Source of the DNA: UBA6265 sp964526965
GTDB taxonomy: Bacteria; Chloroflexota; Chloroflexia; Thermomicrobiales; UBA6265
Reading direction: 5' to 3'
Assembly (NCBI GenBank): GCA_964526965.1
Contig: CAZGML010000009.1
Location: 33,825-97,824, forward strand
DNA: 64,000 bases
Made by a program: the position numbers and the translations under genes. The notes beneath the pieces are model-generated. The model saw nothing but the letters and a program-made list of their open reading frames with translations. It had not been told where the DNA came from and ran no database searches. Below, one piece after another: positions 9,401 through 18,740 of the stretch. Positions within the stretch are counted from its first letter, which is position 1. Every line of letters begins with the position of its first letter.

Positions 9401-10452
9401 TGCCGCTGGTTTTCGCGACCACATCCATTATGCCAGTGGGCGCTGGCGAGAATATGGCTGTCTCGCTGGCCCTCGCGGCGTTGGCTTTTGTGATCACAAT
9501 CATCATTGGTCGCCCATATATCACTTGGCTACGCCAGCGTGGTATTGGCAAGCGGATTCGCATGGAGCTCGGGGACACCCACGCCTCAAAGGTTGGTACA
9601 CCAACCATCGGCGGCATGATGATTATTTTCACCGTGGTGCTGCTGACGATTGCCTTCAACCTCTATGGTCGACTCTCGATGTTGCTGCCGATTTTCGTGC
9701 TGATCAGCACGTCGATTCTCGGTGCAGTCGATGATATGACAACGCTCGTCGGCTCCGTGAACAAAACCGGCCAGGAAGATGGACTCGCTGGACGCTACAA
9801 GCTGATCGTGCAAACGATCATCGCGACGATTGCCGCGTTCATCATGCATCTGCCGGCCCCATATGGACTCGGGCTGAGCCATATCTACATCCCGTTCGTC
9901 GGTCGGTTTGATATTGGCTGGATTTATATCCCCATTGCGATATTTGCCATCGTTGCCATGAGCAACGCCGTGAACCTCGCCGACGGGTTAGATACGTTAG
10001 CGGCGGGTTTAAGTGCGATTGCATTCGTTTCCTATGGCATCATCGCTTACCTGCAGGGGCAGCTTGGAGTGGTCACCTTCTGCTTCATCATGGTGGGTGC
10101 ACTGATGGGATTCCTCTGGTTCAATGCCAACCCGGCTCAGGTGATTATGGGAGATGCAGGTGCACTGGCCCTGGGCTCAGCTCTGGCTGTAGCCGCGTTT
10201 ATGACCGGTCAGTGGCTCTTGCTGGTGGTTGTTGGCGGTGTGTTCGTGGCCGAGAACCTCTCGGTCATCATCCAGACGACCTACTTTAAATACACTCGCA
10301 AGAAATACGGAGAGGGGCGCCGCGTATTCCGGAAAACCCCAATCCACCACCACTTCCAACTGCTGGGCTGGAGCGAGAGCCAGGTCGCCCTCCGCTTCTG
10401 GCTGGTTGGTATGATGGCCGGCTTGCTCGGTGTGGCCCTGGCGTTGATGTAG
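9397..10452 (+). CDS. mraY: phospho-N-acetylmuramoyl-pentapeptide transferase MraY
   Basis: 351 aa with about ten membrane helices. Signatures: KVGTPTIGGMMII, LGAVDDMT (DDxxK-like first acidic site), NAVNLADGLDTLAAG, IMGDAGALALG and the loop PIHHHFQLLGWSE. It transfers phospho-MurNAc-pentapeptide to undecaprenyl phosphate, giving lipid I. The start overlaps murF by 4 nt; a second ATG three bases on is equally usable. The N-terminus is about 10 residues longer than in many MraY proteins. Confidence 0.94.
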   Translation: MMPLVFATTSIMPVGAGENMAVSLALAALAFVITIIIGRPYITWLRQRGIGKRIRMELGDTHASKVGTPTIGGMMIIFTVVLLTIAFNLYGRLSMLLPIFVLISTSILGAVDDMTTLVGSVNKTGQEDGLAGRYKLIVQTIIATIAAFIMHLPAPYGLGLSHIYIPFVGRFDIGWIYIPIAIFAIVAMSNAVNLADGLDTLAAGLSAIAFVSYGIIAYLQGQLGVVTFCFIMVGALMGFLWFNANPAQVIMGDAGALALGSALAVAAFMTGQWLLLVVVGGVFVAENLSVIIQTTYFKYTRKKYGEGRRVFRKTPIHHHFQLLGWSESQVALRFWLVGMMAGLLGVALALM

Positions 10453-10461
10453 GTGAGACAC

Positions 10462-11871
10462 ATGACTCAGGATATTGCCGGTAAACGTTTCACCGTAATG
10501 GGTCTCGGTATTTTGGGCGGCGGGGTAGGCGTCGCCAGGTACCTGGCTTCACACGGCGGCATAGTCACGGTTACGGACATGCGCCCCGCTGAAGAACTGC
10601 AATCATCCATTGACCAACTTGAGGGGCTGCCGATCACCTATCATCTTGGTGGCCACGACGAAGCCGATTTCACGCAAGAGAACGCCGATGTGGTGGTGCG
10701 GAACCCTGGCGTGCGCGCGAACAGCCCCTACCTTCAACTGGCGCGCGAGAGCGGTGTCAGCATTGAAATGGAAATGAGCCTTTTCTTCGCCCGCTGTCCG
10801 GCGCCGATACTCGGCATTACAGGCACGAAGGGGAAAACGACCGTTGCATCGCTCTGTGGCCAGATCATGCGCACCTGGAATCCTAATGCGGTGCTCGCCG
10901 GCAACATGGGCGTGAGCGCAATCGGTTTGGTAGATGAAATCGAACCGGATCAACCAGTGGTGCTGGAGCTTTCCAGTTGGCAACTGGAAGCGATGGACGA
11001 TCAGCAGGTCGGCCCACATGTCGCTGTCATAACGAACATCTCGCCCGACCACCTCGATGCGTATAGCGACTACGAGGCCTACGCATCCACCAAGCGCACT
11101 ATTGGCCATCATCTGTCAGCATCGGATTACATGGTCTACAACGCGGAGGATGCGGATACCCGCAAGGTCGTGAATGAAACCAGGGCCAATTTGCTGCCGT
11201 TCGGAGCGAATCCATCGGAATCATCCGCCGCCTGGGCGACCGGAGGGGGCCTGCACATCCGCTTTAACCGCGAAGAGTTCCAGTTACCCCTGCCAACCCA
11301 GCTTTCCCTGCAGGGCGAGCATGGCGTGCGAAACGCGCTTGCGGCTGCGCTTGCATGCCGGGCGTATGGTGCTCCGGTTGCCGCCATTCGGGAAGGGCTC
11401 GCATCCTTCCGGGGTGTGCCCTACCGCCTGGAGGAACTGGATTCCGTCAGCGGTGTGCGCTATGTGAACGATTCGTCGGCAACAGCGCCGGCAGCTGCTG
11501 TGCACGCGATCGATGTATTGCGGCTCAACGCGAGCGGAATCCACATTATTGCGGGTGGCCACGACAAACAAACCGACCTCACACCGTTTGCAGATGCCAT
11601 TGCGGAAAACGATGTCCACGTTTACCTGCTGGATGGATCTGCCACACCTGCGCTGCAGGCCATGCTCGAAGAGCGAGAGGTTGCGTACCATGGACCGTAC
11701 AAGAACATGCAGGAAGCATTTGCATACGCTCAATCGGCAGTAAGCAGTGGTGATGTGCTCGCGCTCGTGCCTGGTTGCGCCAGCTTCGGTATGTTCCGCA
11801 ATGAGTTCGATCGTGGCGATCAGTTCCGGGCCGAAGTAGAGAAGCTCAAGGAGACTGCCAGTGACGACTAA
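10462..11871 (+). CDS. murD: UDP-N-acetylmuramoylalanine--D-glutamate ligase MurD
   Basis: 469 aa. I start at ATG 10462, with AGGTGAG 4 nt upstream, rather than at an in-frame GTG at 10453. Domains: Rossmann-like N-terminal VMGLGILGGGVGVARYL, P-loop GTKGKTTVASLCG near residue 121, the MurD-type VLELSSWQLE, NISPDHLDAY and the C-terminal YVNDSSATAPAA and GGHDKQTD. It adds D-glutamate to UDP-MurNAc-L-Ala. It ends 11 nt inside murC, so the two are probably translated together. Confidence 0.95.
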   Translation: MTQDIAGKRFTVMGLGILGGGVGVARYLASHGGIVTVTDMRPAEELQSSIDQLEGLPITYHLGGHDEADFTQENADVVVRNPGVRANSPYLQLARESGVSIEMEMSLFFARCPAPILGITGTKGKTTVASLCGQIMRTWNPNAVLAGNMGVSAIGLVDEIEPDQPVVLELSSWQLEAMDDQQVGPHVAVITNISPDHLDAYSDYEAYASTKRTIGHHLSASDYMVYNAEDADTRKVVNETRANLLPFGANPSESSAAWATGGGLHIRFNREEFQLPLPTQLSLQGEHGVRNALAAALACRAYGAPVAAIREGLASFRGVPYRLEELDSVSGVRYVNDSSATAPAAAVHAIDVLRLNASGIHIIAGGHDKQTDLTPFADAIAENDVHVYLLDGSATPALQAMLEEREVAYHGPYKNMQEAFAYAQSAVSSGDVLALVPGCASFGMFRNEFDRGDQFRAEVEKLKETASDD

Positions 11872-13258
11872 CCGCTCCGCCCGGCCGTTGCCACCGCCGC
11901 CAGCGACACTTCACTTTGTTGGTATCGGTGGCATCGGCATGAGCGGCCTCGCCCGTATCCTCAAGATGTGGGGTTACCAGGTCTCCGGATCAGACATCGC
12001 CGAATCCGCGCAAACCGAGGCACTGCGGACGATGGATATCCCTGTGGTTATCGGTCATGACGATCCCACTCTCGCTGCCAAGGCCGACATCATCGTCACC
12101 AACAAGCGAGCGGCTGCCAATGCTGCAGTGGAACTGGACGCCGGGAAGGCGAACGGCGCCGAGGTCATAAAACGAGGCGATTTGCTTGGAATGGCAGCCG
12201 CCCGGCGATTCGGAATCGCTGTGGCCGGCTCGCACGGAAAGTCCACTACCAGTGGGTTCCTGAGCGTCGCGTTACGAACGCTTGATGCCGACCCAACCTT
12301 CGCTGTCGGGGCGATTGTCGCGGCCACTGGCACCAACGCCGAGCCCGGCCAGGGCGAACATTTTGTTGTGGAGGCCGATGAGTTCGACCGCAGCTTCCAT
12401 GGTCTCTATCCCAATGTGGCGGTCGTCACCTCGGTCGCGTTTGATCATCCGGATATCTATACAGATCAGGATGACTACGATGATGCGTTCGTGCAGTTCG
12501 CGCTCAATATCCAGCCGAACGGAACGCTGGTGATCGCGGGAGATGATTCCGGCTCGCAGCGAGTGATCAATCGATTTCGGAACGCAGATCGTGATGATAT
12601 CGAGATCGTAACGTTTGGCGATACAAATGCATGCACCTGGCGACTGGGCGGCGATGCCGGCGAGCGGATAATCACCGATCCAAATGGCGAAAATCACCCA
12701 CTCCGGTCGCACATGCCAGGCAAGCACAACGCCCGCAATGCACTCGCGGCCGTCGCCGCGCTGCACGCTGCCGGATTTAGCGCGAAAGATGCCGTGAGGG
12801 GCGTGGAATCCTTCACCGGCATCGGACGTCGCTTCGAGCGCAAGGGCGCATTTAATGGCAACGATGTGATCGACGATTACGCTCATCATCCGGACGAGAT
12901 AACAGCCGTACTGCAGGCTGCGAGAGAGCATTACCCCGGAAAGCGTATTGTTGCGGTCCACCAGCCCCACACCTACACGCGTACGTGGTCCCTGCTGGCG
13001 GAGTTCGCCGCGTCGCTTGATCTCGCCGATGATGTCGTGCTGATGGAGATTTACGGCGTTGGCGAAGAGAATGAACACCATATCTCGGCTGCCGACCTGG
13101 GTGCGAAAATGATCACGACACCCGTGGTTGTCGATACTCCTGCCGAGGCGGCTGATGCGGTGCGAGATCTCCTCGGAAGCGAGCGTAACGCCGTTATCCT
13201 TACGTTGGGAGCGGGTACCGTCACGAATGTCGGACCGCTCCTGGTTGGCACGACGTGA
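11861..13258 (+). CDS. murC: UDP-N-acetylmuramate--L-alanine ligase MurC
   Basis: 465 aa from GTG 11861, inside the end of murD. N-terminal FVGIGGIGMSGLARIL, the P-loop GSHGKSTTSG near residue 123, VEADEFDRSF, and the C-terminal DDYAHHPDEI and VHQPHTYTRT are classical MurC motifs. It makes UDP-MurNAc-L-Ala, the first amino-acid step of the peptidoglycan precursor. murG and murB, which often flank murC in this cluster, are absent; ddl follows after 85 nt. Confidence 0.95.
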   Translation: MTTNRSARPLPPPPATLHFVGIGGIGMSGLARILKMWGYQVSGSDIAESAQTEALRTMDIPVVIGHDDPTLAAKADIIVTNKRAAANAAVELDAGKANGAEVIKRGDLLGMAAARRFGIAVAGSHGKSTTSGFLSVALRTLDADPTFAVGAIVAATGTNAEPGQGEHFVVEADEFDRSFHGLYPNVAVVTSVAFDHPDIYTDQDDYDDAFVQFALNIQPNGTLVIAGDDSGSQRVINRFRNADRDDIEIVTFGDTNACTWRLGGDAGERIITDPNGENHPLRSHMPGKHNARNALAAVAALHAAGFSAKDAVRGVESFTGIGRRFERKGAFNGNDVIDDYAHHPDEITAVLQAAREHYPGKRIVAVHQPHTYTRTWSLLAEFAASLDLADDVVLMEIYGVGEENEHHISAADLGAKMITTPVVVDTPAEAADAVRDLLGSERNAVILTLGAGTVTNVGPLLVGTT

Positions 13259-13343
13259 TCAAGGCAGCCGGAATCGTGGTACTACTGAGTTCGCAGACGG
13301 CCTCGCCTGCCAAAGTTGTACAGAACCTAATGAAAGTAATTGG

Positions 13344-14456
13344 ATGAGCAAAGGCGATACAGGCAACAGGAAGATACGCGTGGCAGTGGTGTTTGGCGGC
13401 CGGAGCGACGAGCATGATGTGTCGTTGCGCTCTGCCCGTACCATCATGGATTCACTCGATCCTGCGCGCTACGAAGTTGTACCTGTCGGCATTACACGAA
13501 GCGGAAAGTGGCTGGCCGGGAACGATCCGCTGCAGGCGCTGATCGCCGAATCGCCGATGTTCACGCTAACCAACGGTGAGGATGCTGCGGTTCCGAATAG
13601 CGATTGGGAGATCGAACCCGTTATTGGTGCCGATGCATTGATGCCCCGCGCCGCCACGGAAGGAATCGATGTCTTCTTCCCGGCCCTGCATGGACCCATG
13701 GGTGAAGATGGCACCATCCAGGGAATGCTTGAGCTTGCTGGTGTTCCATACGTAGGCAGTGGAGTTCTCGGTTCTGCCGTTGGTATGGACAAGGCCATGA
13801 CCAAGGTGATTCTCGAGCAGGCCGGCGTGCCACAGGTCCCGTGGTCGCTTGTGTCACGTCAGCAATGGCGTGCGAATCCCGATTCGATCCTCACCGGCAT
13901 CGAGAACCAACTGCCATACCCGATGTTTGTGAAGCCTGCCAATATGGGTTCCAGCGTTGGCGTCAGCAAGGCGCGCAACCGGGATGAACTCCGCGAGGCA
14001 ATCCAGGAGGCGTCGCATTTTGATCGTCGTATCCTGGTAGAGCAGGGCATTGAAGGTCGCGAGCTGGAGATGGGTGTACTCGGGAATGAGGCGCCAATCA
14101 CATCCGGCGTTGGCGAAATCCGGCCGACTGGCGAGTTCTATGATTACGCCAGCAAGTACCTGGACGATTCTGCCGAACTCATCATACCGGCCGATATCGA
14201 GCCGGAGGTTCAGCAGCAGATGGAGCGGATCGCTATCGAATCGTTCATCGCGCTCGATCTCGCCGGCCTTGCGCGCATCGATTTCTTCCTCGAGCATGGC
14301 ACAAACCAGGTCTACCTGAACGAGGTAAACACACTGCCGGGTTTCACAAGTATTAGTATGTATCCCATGCTGTGGGAGCAGGCAGGCATATCGTTGCCAG
14401 AACTGGTGAACCGACTTGTGGAACTTGCGCTGGAGCGACACGACCACAGCCGCTAG
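13344..14456 (+). CDS. ddl: D-alanine--D-alanine ligase
   Basis: 370 aa from ATG 13344; the frame is open upstream into murC but MSKGDTGNRKIRVAVVFGGR gives the normal Ddl N-terminus. Signatures: GRSDEHDVSLRSA, HGPMGEDGTIQG, VPYVGSGVLGSAVGMDK, FVKPANMGSSVGVSKA and the metal-binding LNEVNTLPGFTSISMYP. ATP-grasp ligase making the D-Ala-D-Ala used by MurF three genes upstream. The longer form (about 360-370 aa) with the extended central insertion matches vanA-like/Gram-positive-type Ddl proteins. Ribosome site is weak. Confidence 0.94.
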   Translation: MSKGDTGNRKIRVAVVFGGRSDEHDVSLRSARTIMDSLDPARYEVVPVGITRSGKWLAGNDPLQALIAESPMFTLTNGEDAAVPNSDWEIEPVIGADALMPRAATEGIDVFFPALHGPMGEDGTIQGMLELAGVPYVGSGVLGSAVGMDKAMTKVILEQAGVPQVPWSLVSRQQWRANPDSILTGIENQLPYPMFVKPANMGSSVGVSKARNRDELREAIQEASHFDRRILVEQGIEGRELEMGVLGNEAPITSGVGEIRPTGEFYDYASKYLDDSAELIIPADIEPEVQQQMERIAIESFIALDLAGLARIDFFLEHGTNQVYLNEVNTLPGFTSISMYPMLWEQAGISLPELVNRLVELALERHDHSR

Positions 14457-14613
14457 CAGTGTACGTTCATATGATATACTGCCTGCATTGTGGAGCCCTG
14501 CATCTGCGGGCATCCGAGCGTGTTTTCAAACTGACACGCCTGCCAAGAGAATCCAAAGCCATACCGGGGCGGTATCGGCTCATCGCATAGTCAGTATGGG
14601 TGGTGAAGGGACG

Positions 14614-15900
14614 ATGCAATCCCGAGGTCAGAATCCCGGACGCGGACAGCAAAGTCCGCGGCCACAACAATCTCCAATCGCACAAGAATCACAGGGTCAG
14701 CCGGATTCGGCACCACCCAAACGTGAATCGCGCTGGAGCAGCAGCGAAATGCTGGCGAACAGCTATGCGCGCATTAAGGTCGTTGGTGTCGGCGGTGCTG
14801 GCGGCAACGCCATTAATCGCATGGTGAATAGCGGCGTGGAAGGCGTTGAGTTCGTTGCGGTCAACACAGATGCCCAGGCATTAATGACCAGCGAAGCCGG
14901 CCAGGTAATCCGCATTGGCGACAAGCTCACCAAGGGTCTTGGCGCTGGCGGAAGGCCAGAAGTAGGCGAACGCGCCGCAGAAGAAAGTACAGAAGACCTG
15001 GCGGAATCCATGCGCGATTGCGACATGGTTTTCATTACGGCCGGTATGGGCGGTGGTACTGGTACGGGTGCCAGCCCGGTGGTGGCGCATCTCGCTCGCC
15101 AGGGCGGAGCGCTCACCGTTGCTGTGGTGACCAAGCCGTTCGAGTTCGAAGGCGGACGTCGCCGGCGTGCGGCCGAAGAAGGTGTTGCTGCCCTGAAGGA
15201 CGTGGTCGACGCGCTCATTACCATCCCTAACCAGCGTCTGCTGGAGATGGTGGAGCCGAAGACGACGGTCAACGAAGCGTTCGAAATCGCCGACGATGTG
15301 CTTCGGCAGGGTATCGCCGGTATTTCCGATCTCATCACCAAGCCCGGCCTGATCAACCTCGACTTCGCCGACGTGAAAACCATCATGGAGGATGCCGGTT
15401 CAGCCCTGATGGCGATTGGTGTGGGCGAGGGCGATGATCGCGCTGTCAACGCTGCCCGCGAGGCGATCGAGAGCCCGCTGCTGGAGATGAACATCCGCGG
15501 CGCCAAGGGAGTTCTCTACAACATTACTGCTGGCAACGACCTCACCCTGTTTGAGACCAGCGAGGCGGCGGAGGTTATCCGTGCGGCTGCCGATCCGGAA
15601 GCGGAAATCATCTACGGTACCTCCGTGGATGAAAGCCTGGGTGATAGCCTGTTGATTACGCTGATCGCAACTGGCTTCGATGAACGACCAGATGTGTATA
15701 GCGATTACGGCTTTGGTGAGAGCTACCAGAACCAGGGTAGCTACAGTCAGGGATACAGTCAGCCTCCGGGTCAGCAACAGCCATCTGCACCGCCTGCCGG
15801 TAGCTCGCAAGGCTATCAGGGGCAGCAATCCCAGGGGGATTACCCCGGCGAGGATTGGGAAAGCGAAAGTTCGATCATCCGATTCCTGCGAGAACGATAG
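14614..15900 (+). CDS. ftsZ: cell division protein FtsZ
   Basis: 428 aa from ATG 14614, with GAAGGG just upstream; an in-frame ATG at 14596 has no site. A disordered Q/P-rich N-terminal extension of about 48 residues precedes IKVVGVGGAGGNAINRM. The GTP loop GMGGGTGTGASPVVA is near residues 143-157, and NLDFADVKTIM (T7 loop) is present. A Q/G/S/Y-rich linker (about 60 residues) leads to the C-terminal peptide SSIIRFLRER, the likely site for membrane tethers. It polymerises into the Z-ring. ftsA and ftsQ, the usual neighbours, are absent. The 157-nt gap before it suggests a promoter of its own. Confidence 0.96.
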   Translation: MQSRGQNPGRGQQSPRPQQSPIAQESQGQPDSAPPKRESRWSSSEMLANSYARIKVVGVGGAGGNAINRMVNSGVEGVEFVAVNTDAQALMTSEAGQVIRIGDKLTKGLGAGGRPEVGERAAEESTEDLAESMRDCDMVFITAGMGGGTGTGASPVVAHLARQGGALTVAVVTKPFEFEGGRRRRAAEEGVAALKDVVDALITIPNQRLLEMVEPKTTVNEAFEIADDVLRQGIAGISDLITKPGLINLDFADVKTIMEDAGSALMAIGVGEGDDRAVNAAREAIESPLLEMNIRGAKGVLYNITAGNDLTLFETSEAAEVIRAAADPEAEIIYGTSVDESLGDSLLITLIATGFDERPDVYSDYGFGESYQNQGSYSQGYSQPPGQQQPSAPPAGSSQGYQGQQSQGDYPGEDWESESSIIRFLRER

Positions 15901-15907
15901 AGACTAC

Positions 15908-15938
15908 GCGGCCCGGACGTATTCGCCCGGGCCGCTTT
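15908..15938 (+). terminator. hairpin after ftsZ
   Basis: Perfect 9-bp arms GCGGCCCGG (15908-15916) and CCGGGCCGC (15927-15935) followed by only three T. It may be a weak terminator or an attenuator between ftsZ and nrdR. Confidence 0.5.
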
Positions 15939-15955
15939 GAAACCGGGAACGCTAC

Positions 15956-16405
15956 GTGAAATGCCCCTTTTGCCGCACCGATGACACCCGCGTGGTGGAT
16001 AGCCGCGATATTAACACCGGCGACGCGATTCGCCGCCGCCGCCACTGTGTGGCCTGCGAACGTCGCTTCACTACCTATGAGCGGTATGAGAACGTAATGG
16101 TCATGGTGGTGAAAAAGGATGGACGACGCGAAGAGTTCAACCCCGTAAAGCTGCGTAACAGCCTGCGCATCAGCCTGACCAAGCGAGAGGTGAGCGAGGA
16201 TCAGTTAGACCAGCTGATCGCGACGATCGAATCGCAGGTGATGGCGCTGGGTGAGAAGGAAGTCGATAGCGCGAGGATTGGCGAGATCACACTTACGGAG
16301 TTACGTAAGGTTGATGAGGTTGCCTACATCCGCTTCGCCAGTGTGTATCGCGAGTTCCGCGACGTCGACGAATTCGCCCAGGAACTGAAAGAACTGCAGA
16401 AGTAA
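15956..16405 (+). CDS. nrdR: transcriptional repressor NrdR
   Basis: 149 aa from GTG 15956. Zinc ribbon with C3, C6, C31 and C34 (MKCPFC...HCVAC), then ERRFTTYERYE and an ATP-cone domain beginning VKKDGRREEFNPVKLRNSL. NrdR senses ATP/dATP and represses ribonucleotide reductase genes by binding paired NrdR boxes. No nrd gene or NrdR box was recognised in the window. Position directly after ftsZ is common in Chloroflexota and Actinobacteria and links precursor supply to division. Confidence 0.95.
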   Translation: MKCPFCRTDDTRVVDSRDINTGDAIRRRRHCVACERRFTTYERYENVMVMVVKKDGRREEFNPVKLRNSLRISLTKREVSEDQLDQLIATIESQVMALGEKEVDSARIGEITLTELRKVDEVAYIRFASVYREFRDVDEFAQELKELQK

Positions 16406-16417
16406 TTCACTCCGCCG

Positions 16418-16672
16418 AACGTAGCCCGTATTTTATATACGGGCTGGGCGATCACATAGGATCGCCACCACGGGGGTTTCTGGCGCCCAATCGTAGCGGC
16501 GGACCTGTGTTCCCGCCGTGGCAATGACGTAGCATCGCCGCTTCGCGGGTTTCTGGGGCTCAATCGTAGCGGCGGACCTGTGTGTCCGCCCTGGCGATGA
16601 CGTAGCATCGCCACTTCGCGGGTTTCTGGCGCCCAATCGTAGCGGCGGACCTGGCATTGCCACTATAGATTG
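16418..16672. repeat. 73-bp tandem repeat array with two hairpins per unit
   Basis: This fills most of the 327-nt gene-free gap between the convergent nrdR and the propeller protein gene. Units begin at 16418 (diverged), 16489, 16562 and 16635 (truncated); the last three start points are exactly 73 bp apart. Each full unit holds hairpin 1 (best copy GGCGGAC-ctgtgt-GTCCGCC) and hairpin 2 (GGCGATG-acgtag-CATCGCC), then a spacer with CGGGTTTCTGG. The first unit has a different hairpin 1 built on GCCCGTAT/ATACGGGC. The same element family recurs, inverted, at 60040-60232. Confidence 0.85.
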
Positions 16673-16680
16673 ACGCCCGC

Positions 16681-16708
16681 CGGCCAGACGGAAGTGCCCG
16701 TCTGGCCG
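16681..16708. terminator. hairpin between convergent genes
   Basis: Perfect 11-bp arms CGGCCAGACGG and CCGTCTGGCCG with a 6-nt loop, 24 nt beyond the stop of the minus-strand propeller gene. There is no long T-run on either strand, so terminator function is probable rather than certain. Confidence 0.5.
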
Positions 16709-16732
16709 CTTACTTTGCGGAAACTGATCGGG

Positions 16733-18727
16733 CTAGTCTTCGCGGATTTCAACAAAGGTGAGCATTTGACCGCCATCGCTTTGCTTCCAACCCGCGTCGG
16801 GGTTGCTTAGGTCCAGAACGGCCCAGCCGGAATCGGACTCGACGACCCCCTCGGGAACGGCTCCCGCGATCAGGTAGCGACCATCAGGCGAGAGCTCGAG
16901 TTTGGTGATGTTTGGACCGTCTGGGAGCTCCAGCTCTTCAACTTCGAATCCTTCTTCAGTCGTGGTGAATACCTGAATCGTGCGTTCACTCACTTTGACT
17001 ACCGAGACGGGCGCTTGATCTGCACTTGCGACCGGTAGTCGGGTTGCCTCAAGAATCATGATGTCCGATGCTACTGGTGTTCCGGACTTGTATTCCTCAT
17101 TTGCACCGAATGCTTCGCCCGTAACTGGATGAACCAGCGTTTGGCCATCTGCCTCAGTCACCGGAATCGGTGCGAGCGCGACCGACATTTGCTCTGGGGA
17201 TGACAGGCCGCGGAACCAGGGCTCACCGTCTATGGCAATGGTTTCGCCGGTGGAGGTGTTGAGGATCACGAACTGCGTTAAGGCAGGGTCTGGTGCTGAC
17301 ATCGTGATGTCAGAACTCGTCACCATGACATGCAGGACATCAGAGATACCCATTCGCGGCATCAGCATCAGTGAGCCTTCGGCTTCGAGCAGAACTGTCG
17401 GTTCAGAGCCGTCCAGTGCGTACCGCTCAATAGTCGCGCCATTGACTGCGATGAATGCCTCGCCATCTTCAACCCATTGGAAGAAGGCCCTGTGCGAGTA
17501 GTTCATAGGCTCGGTGCGAGCGAGCTCCTCACCAGTTTCAACATCGATTATTGCGATGGTCGTGCTGGCACCTTCCTGATTGAACGGCGCCGAAATTAGC
17601 GCCAACTTGTCGCCATCGGGAGAGAGGGAGATGTTGTTCACTGCCGGCATGTCTTCCGGCACCTTCACCCAGGACACGTCGCCAAGATCGGCTGGAATCA
17701 CAGCAACCTCGCCAGGGAGGCCCGATTGATGCATAAGGGTCGCGGACCCCTCGGATTCATATTGACTGGTACCGATTGCGATCGCGCTGTGATTCTCGTT
17801 CACGTACGCGGTGATGGACTCGGATGAGGGGAAATGTCCGCCCGTCAGTTCAGAGATGGGCTTCGACTCCATTGCTTCAAAGTTGACCACGCTCCATTCG
17901 TTGGGCGCGTCGGCGATCGTGCGCACCGTCAGCGGCCCGTACATGTTGGGATTACCGAGGTACGAAGAGAATGTGCCATCGTCAATAAGCTCATCACCGG
18001 TCAATACGTTGTACCAGGTTGTTACCGGAATATTGGTTGTATCCCCCGCCTTATCAGTGGATTCTTCACCCTCGGATACCAGTTGAATGATGTTTGGCAT
18101 GCCAGCCATGACAGCTTGGACGTCCGTCGCGATGGTGGTGACCTCCATGCCGTCGTCGTACATGACGTCGCCGGTGGTCGTGAGCCAGATGACTGGTCCA
18201 TCCATTGGCTGCTCGTCGACCATCTGTACGATCGGGATGGATCGATTGCCGGATTCATCGACGACGGCTGTCGCGTCCGGCGTGGCAATGGACTGGGCGA
18301 TATCATCGCCGGAGGTGATGCCGGCCATTTGCGGGGCCAACGGCGGCTCTGCTGGAGCCTGACTGATGTGCCAAATCCCAAAACTGGCGATGATCACCAA
18401 TGCTGCCGCGGCGATGGATGCCAATGGCGTCCATTGCATACGTCGTGCTCTCGGCGCGCGAGGTGGGGGTGAGGACAGTGCTTGCTGCCGTCTGGTGCGG
18501 TTACTGACTGGTGCTTCTGGCGTGAGTGCGAGTGTGGACATTACATCCTCCCAGGTTGATTGCTTCGTGGTCGATGGTATGGCGGCGCTATCTCCCCGCA
18601 TCATGTTTTGCACGTGCAGGTAGGTGCGCTCTTCGTCGGTTCTCGGTTGCGGGTTCTGCCCCGCGTTAACGGCATCGGCAAAATCGAACAGATCCCGCTC
18701 GTCTGGGTTGTGTGGTGTAGACGTCAT
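16733..18727 (-). CDS. single-pass membrane protein with outer propeller-like domain, probable ECF anti-sigma factor
   Basis: 664 aa from ATG 18727, with AAAGGAG 9 nt upstream, starting 13 nt after the sigma gene's stop. N-terminal ~130 residues are cytoplasmic and begin LFDFADAVNAGQ...RTDEERTYLHVQNMM; one membrane helix follows (PLASIAAAALVIIASFGIWH). The long outer part has repeated four-strand units with phrases such as LSPDGDKLALIS and LSPDGRYLIAG, as in TolB/WD40-like propellers. The same N-terminal pattern (LFDFA...EERT) occurs in the second module. By position it is the anti-sigma factor of the ECF sigma factor before it, with the propeller as outer sensor. The zinc HxxxCxxC anti-sigma motif is absent, so this is inference. 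Confidence 0.6.
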   Translation of the reverse strand: MTSTPHNPDERDLFDFADAVNAGQNPQPRTDEERTYLHVQNMMRGDSAAIPSTTKQSTWEDVMSTLALTPEAPVSNRTRRQQALSSPPPRAPRARRMQWTPLASIAAAALVIIASFGIWHISQAPAEPPLAPQMAGITSGDDIAQSIATPDATAVVDESGNRSIPIVQMVDEQPMDGPVIWLTTTGDVMYDDGMEVTTIATDVQAVMAGMPNIIQLVSEGEESTDKAGDTTNIPVTTWYNVLTGDELIDDGTFSSYLGNPNMYGPLTVRTIADAPNEWSVVNFEAMESKPISELTGGHFPSSESITAYVNENHSAIAIGTSQYESEGSATLMHQSGLPGEVAVIPADLGDVSWVKVPEDMPAVNNISLSPDGDKLALISAPFNQEGASTTIAIIDVETGEELARTEPMNYSHRAFFQWVEDGEAFIAVNGATIERYALDGSEPTVLLEAEGSLMLMPRMGISDVLHVMVTSSDITMSAPDPALTQFVILNTSTGETIAIDGEPWFRGLSSPEQMSVALAPIPVTEADGQTLVHPVTGEAFGANEEYKSGTPVASDIMILEATRLPVASADQAPVSVVKVSERTIQVFTTTEEGFEVEELELPDGPNITKLELSPDGRYLIAGAVPEGVVESDSGWAVLDLSNPDAGWKQSDGGQMLTFVEIRED

Positions 18728-18740
18728 GATCAGTGCTCCT

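Noticed and set aside
12272..13081. Minus-strand frame of 269 codons inside murC
   Set aside because: Antisense to conserved MurC motifs; the length is explained by high GC codon bias.
14457..14613. Possible RNA gene or riboswitch in the leader before ftsZ
   Set aside because: TATACT-like bases and short inverted repeats occur, but no known fold or tRNA arm pattern could be supported.
16418..16672. Regularly spaced repeats as a CRISPR array
   Set aside because: The 73-bp units are contiguous near-copies without unique spacers, each holds two hairpins, and no cas genes are near.
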